64,000 nt of DNA, from assembly GCA_032209605.1 (NCBI GenBank), contig JASFXZ010000028.1, positions 8,566,941 through 8,630,940 on the forward strand, read 5' to 3'. The DNA is from Mactromeris polynyma. Its lineage: Eukaryota > Mollusca > Bivalvia > Venerida > Mactridae. The translations under genes and the position numbers were made by a program. Positions 22,501 to 34,047 of this stretch are shown here, in pieces. The stretch's first letter is position 1. Each line of letters starts with the position of its first letter. The notes beneath the pieces were generated by a model. It did no database searches. It worked only from the letters and a program-made list of their open reading frames with translations, and had not been told where the DNA came from.

Positions 22501-25500
22501 TTCTCCAAAACATCATGGACTGTACACAAATGTTCTCCAAAACATCATGGACTGTACACAAATGTTCTCCAAAACATCATGGACTGTACAGAAATGTTCT
22601 TCAAAACATCATGGACTGTACACAAATGTTCTCCAAAACATCATGGACTGTACAGAAATGTTCTTCAAAACATCATGGACTGTACACAAATGTTCTCCAA
22701 AACATCATGGACTGTACAGAAATGTTCTTCAAAACATCATGGACTGTACAGAAATGTTCTTCAAAACATCATGGACTGTACACAACATTCTGTAAAACAT
22801 CATGGACTGTACACAAATGTTCTCCAAAACATCATGGACTGTACAGAAATGTTCTCCAAAACATCATGGACTGTACAGAAATGTTCTTCAAATCATCATG
22901 GACTGTACACAAATGTTCTTCAAAACATCATGGACTGTACACAAATGTTCTCCAAAACATCATGGACTGTACACAAATGTTCTCCAAAACATCATGGACT
23001 GTACACAACGTTCTCCAAAACATGGACTGTACACAACATTCTGTAAAACATAATGGACTGTACACAATGTTATCCAAAACATCATGGACTGTACACAATG
23101 TTATCCAAAACATCATGGACTGTACACAAAGGTGCTCCAAAACTGTTGGCTGCTTTGAAAAATGCTGGTGTTGATGACGAGCTAGTGTTACATGCTGGTA
23201 CAGTGGATGACTTGTCATGTCAACATCAGTCCGTTGACAATGAAAACAAAGCAAAACTACTCTTCAAATTGAGGTGTTTTTTTCTTCCATAGAGACGTGT
23301 TCAGCACCACCCTTGTTTATTAGAATCAATACAAAAATGATTTTGATGAATAAATCACTGCTTTTTTATTTTGGAGTGATGAAGATGCAAAAGGAACCTC
23401 CAATAAATAATTCATTTATGTTTCAGGTGGCACACATGCGTACATTTTATATATCGGACACGGACTTGGCTGTCAAATGGACTGAATTAACTGAGGTTAA
23501 AATATCAAGATTAAAATAATTACTGATTTACCTCTAGTTTCTTATGTGACTTTTAATTTCTTTGTGATGTTATGTAATTGGCTTGATTTTGTAATGAATT
23601 AGCTGTATTTTGTGCTGCAATTTGTAGAAGCATTACAGACATTTTGAACCTTCTGTGTGTTAAATTTGTATTTGATATGTTCATATTTATCTGCAATGTA
23701 CTAAATATGTCAGTTGAGTACTTAGCACTTTTGTTAAGTTTACATGGGGTACATAAAATTGTATGTTCAAATATTTACACATGTCTGTTACTCGCACATT
23801 TTGTGTGCTTCATTCTCAATAAAAAATCACACAATTGAAAGAGCCCACGTTGGTGTATCTGTAACACCAGAGCTTAACCCCAACTTTCTGTCACCGATAT
23901 TGTGAATACTTAACACAATGGTAGAGACATTGAGAGAAAGTGCAGTATACAAGAACCATAACTCTAACTTCTGACAAAGTTATTCATGTGTGTATTAATT
24001 GTTGTATAAATGAATAATGAAGCAATTCATCGTTATGTAACATAGGAATATTTACCTAACCTGTATATTTGCAGATTCTGAAACGACTCAACAGTTGCCA
24101 TAGTAACGGAGTTACTGATTTGACATCCACAATTTACCAGGCAGGACACATGGACATAGATGACAAACTGAGGAAACGTTATGATACAATAGTTGAACAG
24201 TGGAGGGAAATGGAACGATTGTATGACCACGGACTTGGAGAATTACAGAAGGGTCAGACAGATATAAAACAGGGTCAGACAGATATAAAACAGGGTCAGT
24301 CTGAAATACAACATGGTCAGTCTGAAATAAAACAGGGTCAGACAGATATAAAACAGGGTCAGTCTGAAATAAAACAGGGTCAGACAGATATAAAACAGGG
24401 TCATACAGATATAAAACAGGGTCAGTCTGAAATAAAACAGGGTCAGACAGATATAAAACAGGGTCAGTCTGATATAAAACAGGGTCAGACAGGTATAAAA
24501 CATGACCAGTCCGAAATAAAACAGGGTCAGTCTGAAATAAAACAGGGTCAATCTGAAATAAAACAGGGTCAGACAGATATAAAACATGGTCAATCTGAAA
24601 TAAAACAGGGTCTCCTGGCACTTCAACAAGGACAGTCGCAAAAGGATCGGGAGAATCAAGAAAAAACAATGCAAGAAATCAGAGATACACAACAAGCTGC
24701 CAAACTGGAGAATGAAATAGGTACACAATGTTGTCTAAATCATTATAGATATTTCCATCATCATATCATTTGCGAATATCCGTGCACGTCGCACAAAAAC
24801 AGTTAATCTTCCACAGTATAACCATGGCAGGGAATTCAAACACATCAATGCTAAGTTTTAGTTGTTTTCCTTTAACAGTATACCAGGCTACTTCCCAGTA
24901 ATGTCTGTGTTGGTAGCTTTTCAAAAATGATGATAAAGGCTTCATTGATCTAAAGACAATTATATTAACTAAAACAATTCACCTTTAAGTAAGTTAGACA
25001 TATATTTGAACTGCAAAAGTTATTTTGGCATAACAGACTTTAGTTGTAAATTAGTTTATTTAATATCATTCTTTCAGTCTTTACAATTAGAATAGAAAGC
25101 TGGTCAATTAACAGCTAGGTTGTAACTGTGGTTACAAGTAGGTGTGTATTAGCATGCCTCCCTGTGCTTTCCTTTGGGTGGGGTTTTGTTCTTTGTAAAC
25201 TTGTGGCATTCCCTGCTTTCCTTTGGGTGGGGTTTTGTTCTTTGTAAACTTGTGGCATTCCCTGCTTGACTTAGATTTTCATTTTAATCTTACAAAGTTT
25301 ATAATTTTCAGATCTCAAAAATCGTCTTGTGAAGATGTACCAGGAAGATTGTTGTACCTTGCCAGTGTTACCTTTGTGTGATGATGATGAATATGGGGTG
25401 GACCTTTTATCTATTTATCAACCTCCATCTCTGTTCCATGTTCCCTATCACAGAACCGGTGAAAAAGAACAATATACAATTTCCTCTTACAAGGAAATAT

Positions 25501-28043
25501 TTAGTAAGGGTGATCATTGTTTCAGTAATGTATTTATTACTGGTGATGCGGGTGTCGGTAAATCATCCTTCTGCAAGTGTATGTCGTTGCTTTGGTACAA
25601 GTCGCAATGTAATGAAAACGTTGATGATGAAGTTACACAGAAGAATATTGAATTCATGAGAAAATTCGACTTCACATTTTTTGTATCTCTCCGAGATACT
25701 GATAGAAACGATGTGATAACAATGATTGTAGAACAGGTATACACTGAAACAGAATGTGATGGTAAAATGAATGAATTATACGAACTTGTTCGAAATACTT
25801 TGAAGGAACACGTTTGTCTTGTAATCTTAGATGGACTTGACGAGTGGTCCCCAAAAACTAGTCGTAAAAAAAATTGCGCGCTACCTGACAAAATAACGGC
25901 TGACAAATGCTGTTTTTTAATAACATGCCGACCGTATAAAATAGAAACTGTTAGGTTGCCGCCCAAAGATCTTGATCGTCAAGTCCAGATGAGAGGAATT
26001 AGTGGAAAGTCAACAAAGCGTTATGTTAAAGAAATAGTGGCTCGTTGTAATAAGGCTAATGGTGAAAACAAAACTACGATTGACTTTTTTACAGAAATCA
26101 AAATGTGTGGGCTTTATCGCCAGTTGTGTATACCCATAGTTGGGTCACATTTGGTAGCCATATGGTTTGACTGTAAACTGACTGACATGTCTAGAGCACT
26201 TATATACAGTAACATACTGGAAATGCTCTTTGAACAAGCTGAAAAGAGAGGTATTCATTCGCCATCAGCACCATTATGTAGTGCACAACTTCCTGATTCA
26301 CTCACAGACCTTGTTTATTTCAAAACCCATTTTGCACTTTTAGCGAAAATATGTTTTCTGTCATTTAGATCATTGTTCAAATTAGACAAGTGTGTATCAG
26401 TTCTTGTATACACCAGAAAACAGTTAATGTTAGAACCTTATTTTTTCTCCGATGAAGAAATGGATTTCTTGTGCAAGATTGGCATCTTATCCAGAAACAA
26501 AGTAATTGGTCGATTGGGAAAACAAGAACAAAAATTGTCGTTCTTGCACAAGAGTTACCTTGAATATTTCGCAGCATTGTTTGTATCTTCATTTGACAGC
26601 AGTAATGCATTTGATAATGTTGTTAAGGAATGGACCACACTCAATGATATTGTGCAATTTCAATTTTTTTTCATCTTTCTTTCTGGATTTTCTGGTGAAA
26701 AAGTCAAATTTTTATTAGAGGATATATACTCGAAAATATCTGATGATTTAACTTGTTGCAGAAGAAATGCTATATTTCACAATGATAAATATGCTTACAA
26801 AAGACAAATCAAGTCACTACAAAGTATTGTTATCAATTGTTTCAAGCAAGTCAGTAGGTCAAGTAATCCAAACTTTTCATTGAAACTTGAAGATTTTATA
26901 AATAATTATGATGATTGGGAAAACCATTCTGAATTTTATAATATTGACAGTTTATCTGGTGATGGTTTATCTGATGATGGTTTATCTGATGATGGTTTAT
27001 CTGGTGATGATGTGTCTTATGCTGAAGTCAGTTCATATTTTGGTTCTCTGAAACAACTGTTATTGCTAAACAGAACATGTATACATTACCTAGATTCACC
27101 TAGTGGTGAATATTTTGTTGAGTTTGATCAGATCAAAAATCTACAATGTTTACATGTTGGTGATGTGTTGTCTGGTGATTATGTAAAGTTCACTGAGTGC
27201 ATGTTACAGAATCAATCCACACTGCACACTGTTTGTATTGAAGGTGGTGATACATTGATACCAGAATTACCTGTGAGAAGTCTCCAACATCTGACATCAT
27301 TGTCTCTGTCTAGTGTTACAATGCAACATAACAGTTTACATAATCTGGTGAAATTTCTGTCTGACAATGTTCTCATTGAAAATATCAAATTGTTCCTTGT
27401 GTCTTGTGATAATCACCAGGGTCGTGATAGTGACTGTACATTGACTCTAAATCTTCCACATCATACAAAACTCACTTCATTATATCTGCAGTATGTTAAT
27501 ATTTTATGTAATAATGTAAACAAGTCTAGTTTAAAGTACATCACATTGGGTCCATTATCTGAGGGGAATGTTAGATGTTCTATTGATGTATTTAAGTGTA
27601 TTAAGTATTCAAAACTTGAACATCTTTATATCTGTGTATCTCCCATTTACATGTTAGATTACAATAGAATGAAAACATTGGTACATACAGTGAAAACTCT
27701 TCCATATATCAAGTCACTAACACTGTGGCGCATGAAGTTATCTGATGATGTTTTATTACAACTACATCCTGGTGTAACACTAGTGAAGATAGATCTGTGT
27801 GATGTCACAATGAGTCGTCAATGTTTTCATTGTTTCATTGAAAGTTGTGTAAACAATAAATCTGTGATAAAAGTTCTGTTATATAAATGTAGTATTACAT
27901 CAGTTGATGGAGAAACTCACAGACTACTGACAGGGAAGGAGGCGGTGGATTATATGTCTGAGTATCTTACATCAATACCTACAGTAAACATCACACATAA
28001 TTATGGTATAAGGTTATACTTTGAAACAGGAGATTTTTTATAA
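19384..28043 (+). CDS. 2A-HEPN-NACHT-leucine-rich protein (NLR-like immune receptor), 5 coding exons
   Basis: Exons 19384-19501, 20158-20516, 23427-23495, 24075-24720 and 25312-28043 join in phase (total 3924 nt with stop, about 1307 aa). Order: hydrophobic leader with 2A-like GVEPNPGP (residues 30-37); DZIP3-like HEPN (about 41-195) with RNNVAH at 157-162; heptad-repeat spacer (about 242-364); NACHT with P-loop GDAGVGKSS from residue 475 and Walker B LDGLDEW (570-576), then a sensor-like CCFLITCRPYK; leucine-rich region (about 974-1307). NACHT proteins are STAND NTPases that oligomerise on ligand binding, and HEPN domains often act in RNA cleavage or protein assembly. A role in cytoplasmic innate sensing is inferred from the family. 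All splice sites are GT/AG; intron 3 has a weak donor (GTTAAA). The alternative start at 19426 also precedes the 2A motif. Expression is not shown here. Confidence 0.88.
20158..20516 (+). CDS. Gene A exon 2: HEPN domain, first part
   Basis: Acceptor TTTTTTCAG precedes it and donor AAT|GTATGT ends it. It encodes TFVFRYQYLLIEVGTEVMQK, then NFDITLLSCLLRNVCGL and a charged RLRECRNN end. That order (LLIEVGTEV, FDITLL..LLRN, W, LR..RN) is the pattern of DZIP3-like HEPN domains common in lophotrochozoan multidomain proteins. The frame also stays open upstream to 20034. An alternative acceptor at 20056 would be out of phase with exon 1. Confidence 0.85.
20550..20900. repeat. Two-copy intronic repeat in gene A intron 2
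   Basis: ATGAGCCAGAGTCATTAAAC...AGCATGTGAAGTTGTGCACC occurs at about 20650-20712 and 20828-20890, preceded by CAATCTTGTGTC-like sequence. It resembles a dispersed non-coding family starting ATGCCCCCACGCTGAA. Confidence 0.65.
21043..23135. repeat. 32-bp minisatellite filling gene A intron 2, about 65 copies
   Basis: Period 32 bp, core ATCATGGACTGTACACAAAT followed by GTTCTCCAAAAC. Variants include ATACAACATTCTCC, ACAGAAATG and TTCTTCAAAAC. Because 32 is not a multiple of 3 and the unit has no stop, long open frames appear in several frames. They are artefacts, since the real gene splices across from 20516 to 23427. Higher-order variant blocks recur (for example TATACAACATTCTCC at irregular intervals). 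Confidence 0.95.
23427..23495 (+). CDS. Gene A exon 3: HEPN domain, second part
   Basis: After TTTATGTTTCAG the 23-codon exon reads VAHMRTFYISDTDLAVKWTE LTE, completing the motif R-N-N|V-A-H (R-x4-H type) begun in exon 2. Phase 0 on both sides. The donor GAG|GTTAAA is weak by consensus, but helix continuity (WTELTE|ILKRL) supports it. Without this exon the HEPN lacks its histidine. Confidence 0.85.
24075..24720 (+). CDS. Gene A exon 4: HEPN C-terminal helix and heptad-repeat spacer
   Basis: Starts after TTTGCAG with ILKRLNSC, then KLRKRYDTIVEQWREMERLY, followed by about 17 tandem heptads of the type GQTDIKQ / GQSEIKQ and a final QGQSQKDRENQEKTMQEIRD. One aliphatic residue per heptad suits a solvent-exposed helix or weak coiled coil. 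Encoded by a 21-bp minisatellite kept in frame. Ends ATAG|GTACAC, phase 1. Confidence 0.88.
24248..24612 (+). repeat. 21-bp coding minisatellite inside exon 4
   Basis: CAGGGTCAGACAGATATAAAA-like units alternate with CAGGGTCAGTCTGAAATAAAA units, about 17 copies. The strict 21-bp period means copy-number change would add or remove seven residues without breaking the frame. The open frames on the opposite strand here are shadows. Confidence 0.95.
25165..25268. repeat. 49-bp tandem duplication in gene A intron 4
   Basis: TGCTTTCCTTTGGGTGGGGT begins at 25165 and 25214; the two copies are near identical. Confidence 0.85.
25312..28043 (+). CDS. Gene A exon 5: NACHT and leucine-rich C-terminus
   Basis: After ATAATTTTCAG the exon encodes LKNRLVKMYQEDCCTLPVLP, leading to VFITGDAGVGKSSFCKCMSL (P-loop), HVCLVILDGLDEW (Walker B), CCFLITCRPYK, and the winged-helix-like YRQLCIPIV region typical of NACHT modules. 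FLHKSYLEYFAALFV is the usual end of the NACHT-associated helical part. A short GLSDDGLSDDG acidic repeat (about 26950-27010) separates it from irregular leucine-rich repeats such as LQHLTSLSLSSVTM. Stop TAA at 28041-28043. Confidence 0.92.
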
Positions 28044-28165
28044 TTTGTCACAAAGATAGCTTTATTGAATTGTTTGTTTTACTGCATGAAACAAGGTGAA
28101 AAAATTCATAATATATTTGTACAGCAGATTGTTTAAATAGAATTTGATGAATGATATTTTTGTAC

Positions 28166-28581
28166 AATAAAATGTATGTGTAAATGTTCTAGAGGTGATG
28201 AAATGAGTTGCTGGAATATATTTGTGAGTTGTATATGAAAGATTGGAACAAATTTAGAGAACTCCATTCTATAACATCTCAGTACAATTGTACACTCAGT
28301 GGCTATAACTTCATTATGAGTGGTGGGATATCTACTCTATTATATGTATGCTGACATTTGTTTCACAAAATTTAAAGCGGCATTACATATTGTTTGTAAT
28401 ACAAACTTTCTTACATATGTGGTAAGGAACGACGGACATTCTTGCTGGTGAAATTATTTTTATTTCACTGACTGTATTCTTTCTGTATGACACTGAAAAT
28501 CTTGTCTACATGTATAATCAGTTGAGTGTTTTATGTGAATAAAGAAAATGTTATCATTATACATATTATGTATACAATAAA
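28166..28581 (+). promoter_or_regulatory. Candidate polyadenylation signals of gene A
   Basis: AATAAA occurs at 28166-28171, 28539-28544 and 28576-28581, 120 to 540 bp after the stop codon. Any could end the transcript. Confidence 0.5.
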
Positions 28582-28713
28582 ATAGTTTTTTGTTCTATTT
28601 TTTCTCACTTTTTTAAATTTTAAGATTGGTACAAAAATGTTCAAAGCATCTTCTATTTTGTACATTTATAACCTTTATGTGCACAATATCGAACCAAATA
28701 GTTTATTCTTGAA

Positions 28714-28806
28714 AATGGCGTCATTAAATCCACCAGACGTATTATCGTGCAACCTCTCCAGAACAACATCCTTGTTCAGATGTGAACTCTGGCTTTTGTA
28801 GAGAGG
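28714..28806 (+). repeat. Direct repeat, left copy (partner 29837-29928)
   Basis: AATGGCGTCATTAAATCCAC through TCCTTGTTCAGATGT, followed by the 17-bp minisatellite in both places. The duplication flanks the mariner relic. Confidence 0.8.
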
Positions 28807-28975
28807 TAATTGCTTTAGAGGTAATTTCTGTAGGAAGGTTATTGCTGTAGAGAGGTTATTGTTGTATGAAGGTTATTGCTGTAGAGAGGTAATTGCTGTA
28901 GGAAGGTTATTGCTGTAGAGGTAATTGCTGTAGAGAGGTTATTGTTGTAGGAAGGTTATTGCTGTAGAGAGATTT
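28800..28975. repeat. 17-bp minisatellite, short block
   Basis: GAGGTTATTGCTGTAGA/GGAAGG-type units, about 10 copies; same family as 29920-31068. Confidence 0.9.
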
Positions 28976-29264
28976 GATAGTACAATATACAACAGGAACA
29001 TTGATAATTTTTCTCACGAGGATCGATCTGGAAAGGTTACACTGTATATGTGCTGTTCATTTTTACTGTTTAGTATTGAATGTCTTGACTAACTCATGTA
29101 CAAATAACAAACACTCGTTTGCTGCTGGCAAGACTTCACTATTTATTGGAGGGTTGCGTTTGTTTGATACAATACATACAAGTACGATACAGTTTACAAT
29201 AGTTTACACATAAATTCGCATAAACGTATACATAGTACAAAATTAGAGCAAATGAGGTACCCAC

Positions 29265-29798
29265 CTAGCGCAAATCTTTCTCAGGTCCAAACGCTTTTTC
29301 AGAATTGTTTGCCTTCTGATATGCCAGTACACCGAATCGCACATTCTGTTCGACCACAACTTTTACAGCAGCGATGTTTGCCTTGGTAACAGAGGTTTTA
29401 GGCCTACCAGAAGTGGTATCATCTTCGACAGATAATTTCCCAGCTTTAAAAGCTTTAACCCACCTAAAAACTGCGCATTGAAATGGCCTGAGGTCCATAT
29501 ATACCACACGATTCATCAAATATCTGCTTTGAATCTATATCAAGCCTAATGCGGCATTTAATATAGCTACGAATTTCAGTCTTTTCGTCCATTTTACAAT
29601 GTGAAAAGTAAATTGGTCAGTGTATATGACTGCATGTATTTCAATTTGAAATAACTCATTTGAAAAGCAATTTGCACGAAATAACGGATATCGTTAGCTA
29701 TTGGACACACCATTCAAGTGCAATGAAGCGTTTTAAAAAAAACTGGGATAAAACTACGGAAGCCAATTAGTGACAGAACTTTTCGCATGACCCTCGTA
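29265..29798 (-). pseudogene. Mariner-type transposase N-terminal remnant
   Basis: On the minus strand an ATG at 29592-29590 starts MDEKTEIRSYIKCRIRLDID and continues IFDESCGIYGPQAISMRSF. After a frameshift it reads RWVKAFKAGKLSVEDDTTSG and RPKTSVTKANIAAV. This matches the helix-turn-helix DNA-binding part of mariner transposases. The DDD catalytic part is absent. A mariner-like terminus (TACGAGGGTCATGCGAAAAG) lies at 29779-29798 on the same strand. Confidence 0.75.
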
Positions 29799-29836
29799 TG
29801 TGTGCAAAATATCCAAACAAACAATTCATTCAAGTA

Positions 29837-29928
29837 AATGGCGTCATTAAATCCACCAGACGTATTACAATGCAACCTCTCCAGAACAACATCCTTGTTC
29901 AGATGTTCTAGTTTTTGTTGAGAGGTAA
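29837..29928 (+). repeat. Direct repeat, right copy (partner 28714-28806)
   Basis: Same sequence and orientation as the left copy, with a few substitutions (for example ATTACAATG versus ATTATCGTG). Confidence 0.8.
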
Positions 29929-31068
29929 TAGGAATGAGATTGCTGCAGGAAGTTTAATACTGTATGGAGGTTATTACTGTAGGGAGGTTATTGCTGTATG
30001 GAGGCTATTGCTGAGACAGGTTATTGCTATAGTTAGGTTATTGCTGCAGGGAGGTAATTGTTGTAGGGAGGTTATTGCTGCAGAGAGGTTATTGCTGTAT
30101 GAAGGTTATTGCTGTAGGGAAGTTATTGCTGTAGGGAAGTTATTGCTGTAGGAAGGTTATTGCTGTAGGGAGATTATTGCTGTTGGAAGGTTATTGCTGT
30201 AGGGAGGTTATTGCTGTAGGAAGGTTATTGCTGTAGGGAGATTATTGCTGTTGGAAGGTTATTGCTGTAGGGAGGTTATTGCTGTAGGAAGGTTATTGCT
30301 GTAGGGAGATTATTGCTGTTGGAAGGTTATTGCTGTAGGGAGGTTATTGCTGTAGGGAGGTTATTGTTGTAGGGAGGTTATTGCTGTAGGGAGGTTATTG
30401 CTGTAGGGAGGTTATTGCTGTAGGGAGGTTATTACTGTAGGGAGGTTACTGCTGTAGGGAGATTATTGCTGTTGGAAGGTTATTGCTGTAGGGAGGTTAT
30501 TGCTGTAGGAAGGTTATTACACTAGGGAGGTTATTGCTGTAGGAAGATTATTACACTAGGAAGATTATTGCTGTAGGGAGGTTATTACACTAGGGAGGTT
30601 ATTGCTGTAGGGAGGTTATTACACTAGGAAGATTATTGCTGTAGGGAGGTTATTACACTAGGGAGGTTATTGCTGTAGGGAGGTTATTACACTAGGGAGG
30701 TTATTGCTGTAGGAAGGTTATTGCTGTAGGGAGGTTATTGCTGTAGGGAGGTTATTACACTAGGGAGGTTATTGCTTTAGGGAGGTTATTACACTAGGGA
30801 GGTTATTGCTTTAGGGAGGTTATTACACTAGGGAGGTTATTGCTGTAGGGAGGTTAATACACTAGGGAGGTTATTGCTGTAGGGAGGTTATTACACTAGG
30901 GAGGTTATTGCTGTAGGGAGGTTATTGCTGCAGAGAGGTTATTGCTGTAGGGAGGTTATTGCTGCAGAGAGGTTATTGCTGCAGAGAGGTTATTGCTGTA
31001 GGGAGGTTATTGCTGCAGAGAGGTTATTGCTGCAGAGAGGTTATTGCTGTAGGGAGGTAATTGCTGTT
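29920..31068. repeat. 17-bp minisatellite, about 65 copies
   Basis: Period 17 bp, GTTATTGCTGTAGGGAG, with a variant TTATTACACTAGGGAGG that forms a block with near-regular alternation at 30505-30900, and a CTGCAGAGA variant at 30925-31045. Open frames across it are artefacts. Confidence 0.95.
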
Positions 31069-31810
31069 CCTGGCAGACGCTTGCATGACGCTTGCTTGGT
31101 GCGTTTATTTCACGGATACGCATTAAGCACGTTTACAGTGCTGATGCGTTAAAAATATATACGTGCTTAGATTTTAAAAAACGTGTATCAATATTTTTCC
31201 ATTACATTGCAATTAGATCTGGCAAATGGATTAGTTTGGCATTCAAATAACATTGCTACAAAGTGTCAAACTAACAAAAGAAAAAATGTCAAACAAATAA
31301 TGGAAGAGCAGATATTGGGCTGACGTCGAACCCATGAGCAAGTTTCGTTTTGATTTAACTGCGGCCAACATTGCACCGATGATAACATATATATTTTTTC
31401 CACAATAATAAAAACTAGTGTTTATGTTATTGTTACAAAGATGTAATATTAAACAGTACTATATTTGCGCACATAAAAAATTAGTCGAAATGCCAATGTT
31501 TCCCGCAAACTTCTTGCAACATGATTTTTTGCATTAAAGATTCTTGCGAACTTCTAGCAACACAAATTATTTTATTCAAGTTTGTCGCAAACTTCTTGCA
31601 AACCTTACCCTGACTAAAAAAGTTTGCGGCAAACTTTCTGTTTTCATAAGGGCTCTCAATTAAACCAAGGGAAACAATAGGCCTATTCATACATTCTCAA
31701 GGGAGGTCACTCAAAAATATATGAAACAGACATTTTGAGACCACTATATGCAAAAAAAAGGTTTTTTATACTATATTCATATATATTTCACCTAAAAGTA
31801 TACGACTATG

Positions 31811-31849
31811 ACACGGACCTATATACGTATATATGTATATAGGTCCGTG
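31811..31849. repeat. Short palindrome CACGGACCTATATAC
   Basis: 15-bp perfect arms around a GTATATAT loop. A related hairpin (ACGGACATAA/TTATATGTCCGT) is at about 5181-5207. The rest of 31069-32582 shows no gene. Confidence 0.7.
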
Positions 31850-32582
31850 ACTATGAGTATTAATTACAAAATAAATGTATTATTCGGTAGTTATTTCGAA
31901 TTATTTGGTATTATCCGGTATTAAGAGTAACCCCGGTCTAGGCTAGGTTTTATCCCATCCAGACGGAAATTGCCGAACCCAGTACGAAGTGTCTCGGGAT
32001 ATAAACTTCAAAGAAGCGGTAGAGCTATCAGGTTGATTTTCCCAATTGTTTCACGTTGAGGCTGTGTAAAACAAAACTGTTCATGGTAAATATTAATTAT
32101 TTCTGCTTTTGCATCGATTGGTGGCAGTATGATCGTCAGAATATCTAGAATTCATTGAAAATTGTCTGATTATAAACCTGTACCAGTCTAACAAGGTCGA
32201 TTTGAGGAAAAACATGGCGTGACGCGTTCTATATTCAAGGAAGGTAACTCTCGTAAAAGTCAATTCGTAACCGAATTCATCGTATTGTTGTACATTTTAA
32301 TCATTTAATTTACTGAAGCAATATCTTTATTCTTTGCTATCGCCAAAACAGAAATGTTTACGCCTCATATCAACATCGGACAATTGAGGTTTTCCAAATA
32401 TTAACATTAAATAACAAACGTAATGTTCAGTGATAACTAATCCACTTTCAGTTTCAATTCCTAATGATGTATAAAAAAGACCCGACATAGTTTACTCTGC
32501 ATTTTGAGGTTCTATGTTGGACTTCATGCAAAGTGAACGTAAATTGTGAAGTTAAAAATAATTAATCGTAAATTTATTAAAG

Positions 32583-32914
32583 CATAGTGTATCTAGATTC
32601 TATCATCTATGATCATCTACAGCAGTGTCACATCTATGCTCAACTCTCTCCAATGGAACACTCTATCCTACCGCAGAATTCATACTTCCCTCATTGTACT
32701 TTACAAAATCCACCATCAACTAATATATGTAGACCACAATCATCTTATACCCACCAGAAATCTGAACTTCTTAATCCCTCAGTCCCGAACCCAGTACCAC
32801 ATGAACTCATTTTTCCCACGGACAGTAAGGTACTGGAACAGCCTTCCCCACCTGGTCAAATCTAGCCCAAGCCTCGATGCATTCAAGGAGGGACTGGGCT
32901 CGGTCAACTTCTAG
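32583..32914 (+). pseudogene. CR1/jockey-type LINE, C-terminal ORF2 fragment
   Basis: The frame at 32609-32914 contains SSVTSMLNSLQWNTLSYRR, IVLYKIHHQLIY, FFPRTVRYWNSLPHLV and SLDAFKEGL. It follows the same motif order as the end of the LINE at 15010-15489 but on the other strand. 5'-truncated. A GATGTA triplication at about 33100-33117 is a likely LINE 3' tail. Confidence 0.75.
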
Positions 32915-33441
32915 ACTGACGATGACGCTTTTATCAATTTTTAAAAATTAACCATTGCACACTGTATACTTTCTCTGATTTTACTCTTGTACTTGTACTA
33001 TATCTTTTAAGATGCACCTAATTATTTAATTACTAACACTGCTTTCCAGACAAGCGCAACTTCCAATAATATTCATTTATGAATGCTCGGGAGAAAAACT
33101 TAGATGTAGATGTAGATGTCTAATATTTTGGACCAGACTCGACACATATTCATGATATTGCTCTCTAAGTTGACTGATTCACTGTAAACACATAGTGAAT
33201 GTTGTGTGGAAGTTCATAGAGTTCGCTCGAACATGTAGTGCTTGGGGACATCATATTATGCATCGTTATGTGACACCTACTGTAAAACATATCAGGAATG
33301 TGGCTAGCTAGGCTTTGCCTTAAGATTTTCAGAGAACAAGCACATTCGGATAAGTTGCTCAGCCAAACCACTAGCCCGAGTTTGTTCTTTCTAGCCCGAA
33401 CTTATATAATCAAGTCATGTTTTGATGAACACGAACAATCT

Positions 33442-33503
33442 GAATTCGAACCCGGGTCTAAGGATTGCTAGTCTGTTATGCTAACCACTACACCACAGCG
33501 ACC
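33442..33503 (-). repeat. tRNA-like sequence (SINE head or tRNA relic)
   Basis: On the minus strand GGTCGCTGTGGTGTAGTGG TTAGCA (A-box-like) is followed by CCCGGGTTCGAATTC (B box). The anticodon stem does not pair well, so it is not called as a functional tRNA. Confidence 0.45.
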
Positions 33504-34047
33504 TAACGTCATTTTCGTGTAAATTTAACTTATATAAAATTAATTAAGGTTAACTACACTTTGGAGGAAATACGGGGCAAATATTTACATCTGCCACATA
33601 ACACTAACTTGAAATAGCAGAAAGTCACAATTATGTATTCGTACATGTTGTTAAAATCAGAGTTTATTTTATAAATATTCATTTACAAGAAAACAGTATA
33701 TTTTGTACTTGCTCCCTACTTTTTTCCTTCGAAATGTCCTACTAACATATGTTGTTTTTTTTCAAATCTGAGACAACAATACAAAATGTTTATAAATTTC
33801 ACCTAAGCACAGAGGTCTTATAAATCATGATGAAAGCATGTACAGTGAGTTAGGTGAATTATTACCATTTTTGAATTTGATATTCCAAATTACTTTTAAG
33901 CAGTATTGTCCCTATTTTGCCCTACTTGATTGAAAAGAAACAGCCCTACTTTTATCGAAAAAAGTGATAGTCTGAGCATACCAGCAGAACCCGTAGATAA
34001 TACAATGTATATTGCTCGTTTTCAAATTGGAATGAGGAGTTCCTCCA

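Noticed and set aside
21054..23292. Open frames of up to 517 codons on the + strand
   Set aside because: Made of a 32-bp stop-free repeat read in all frames; the gene splices across them.
24112..24728. Minus-strand open frames opposite the heptad repeat
   Set aside because: Shadow of the 21-bp coding repeat on the + strand; no start or splice context.
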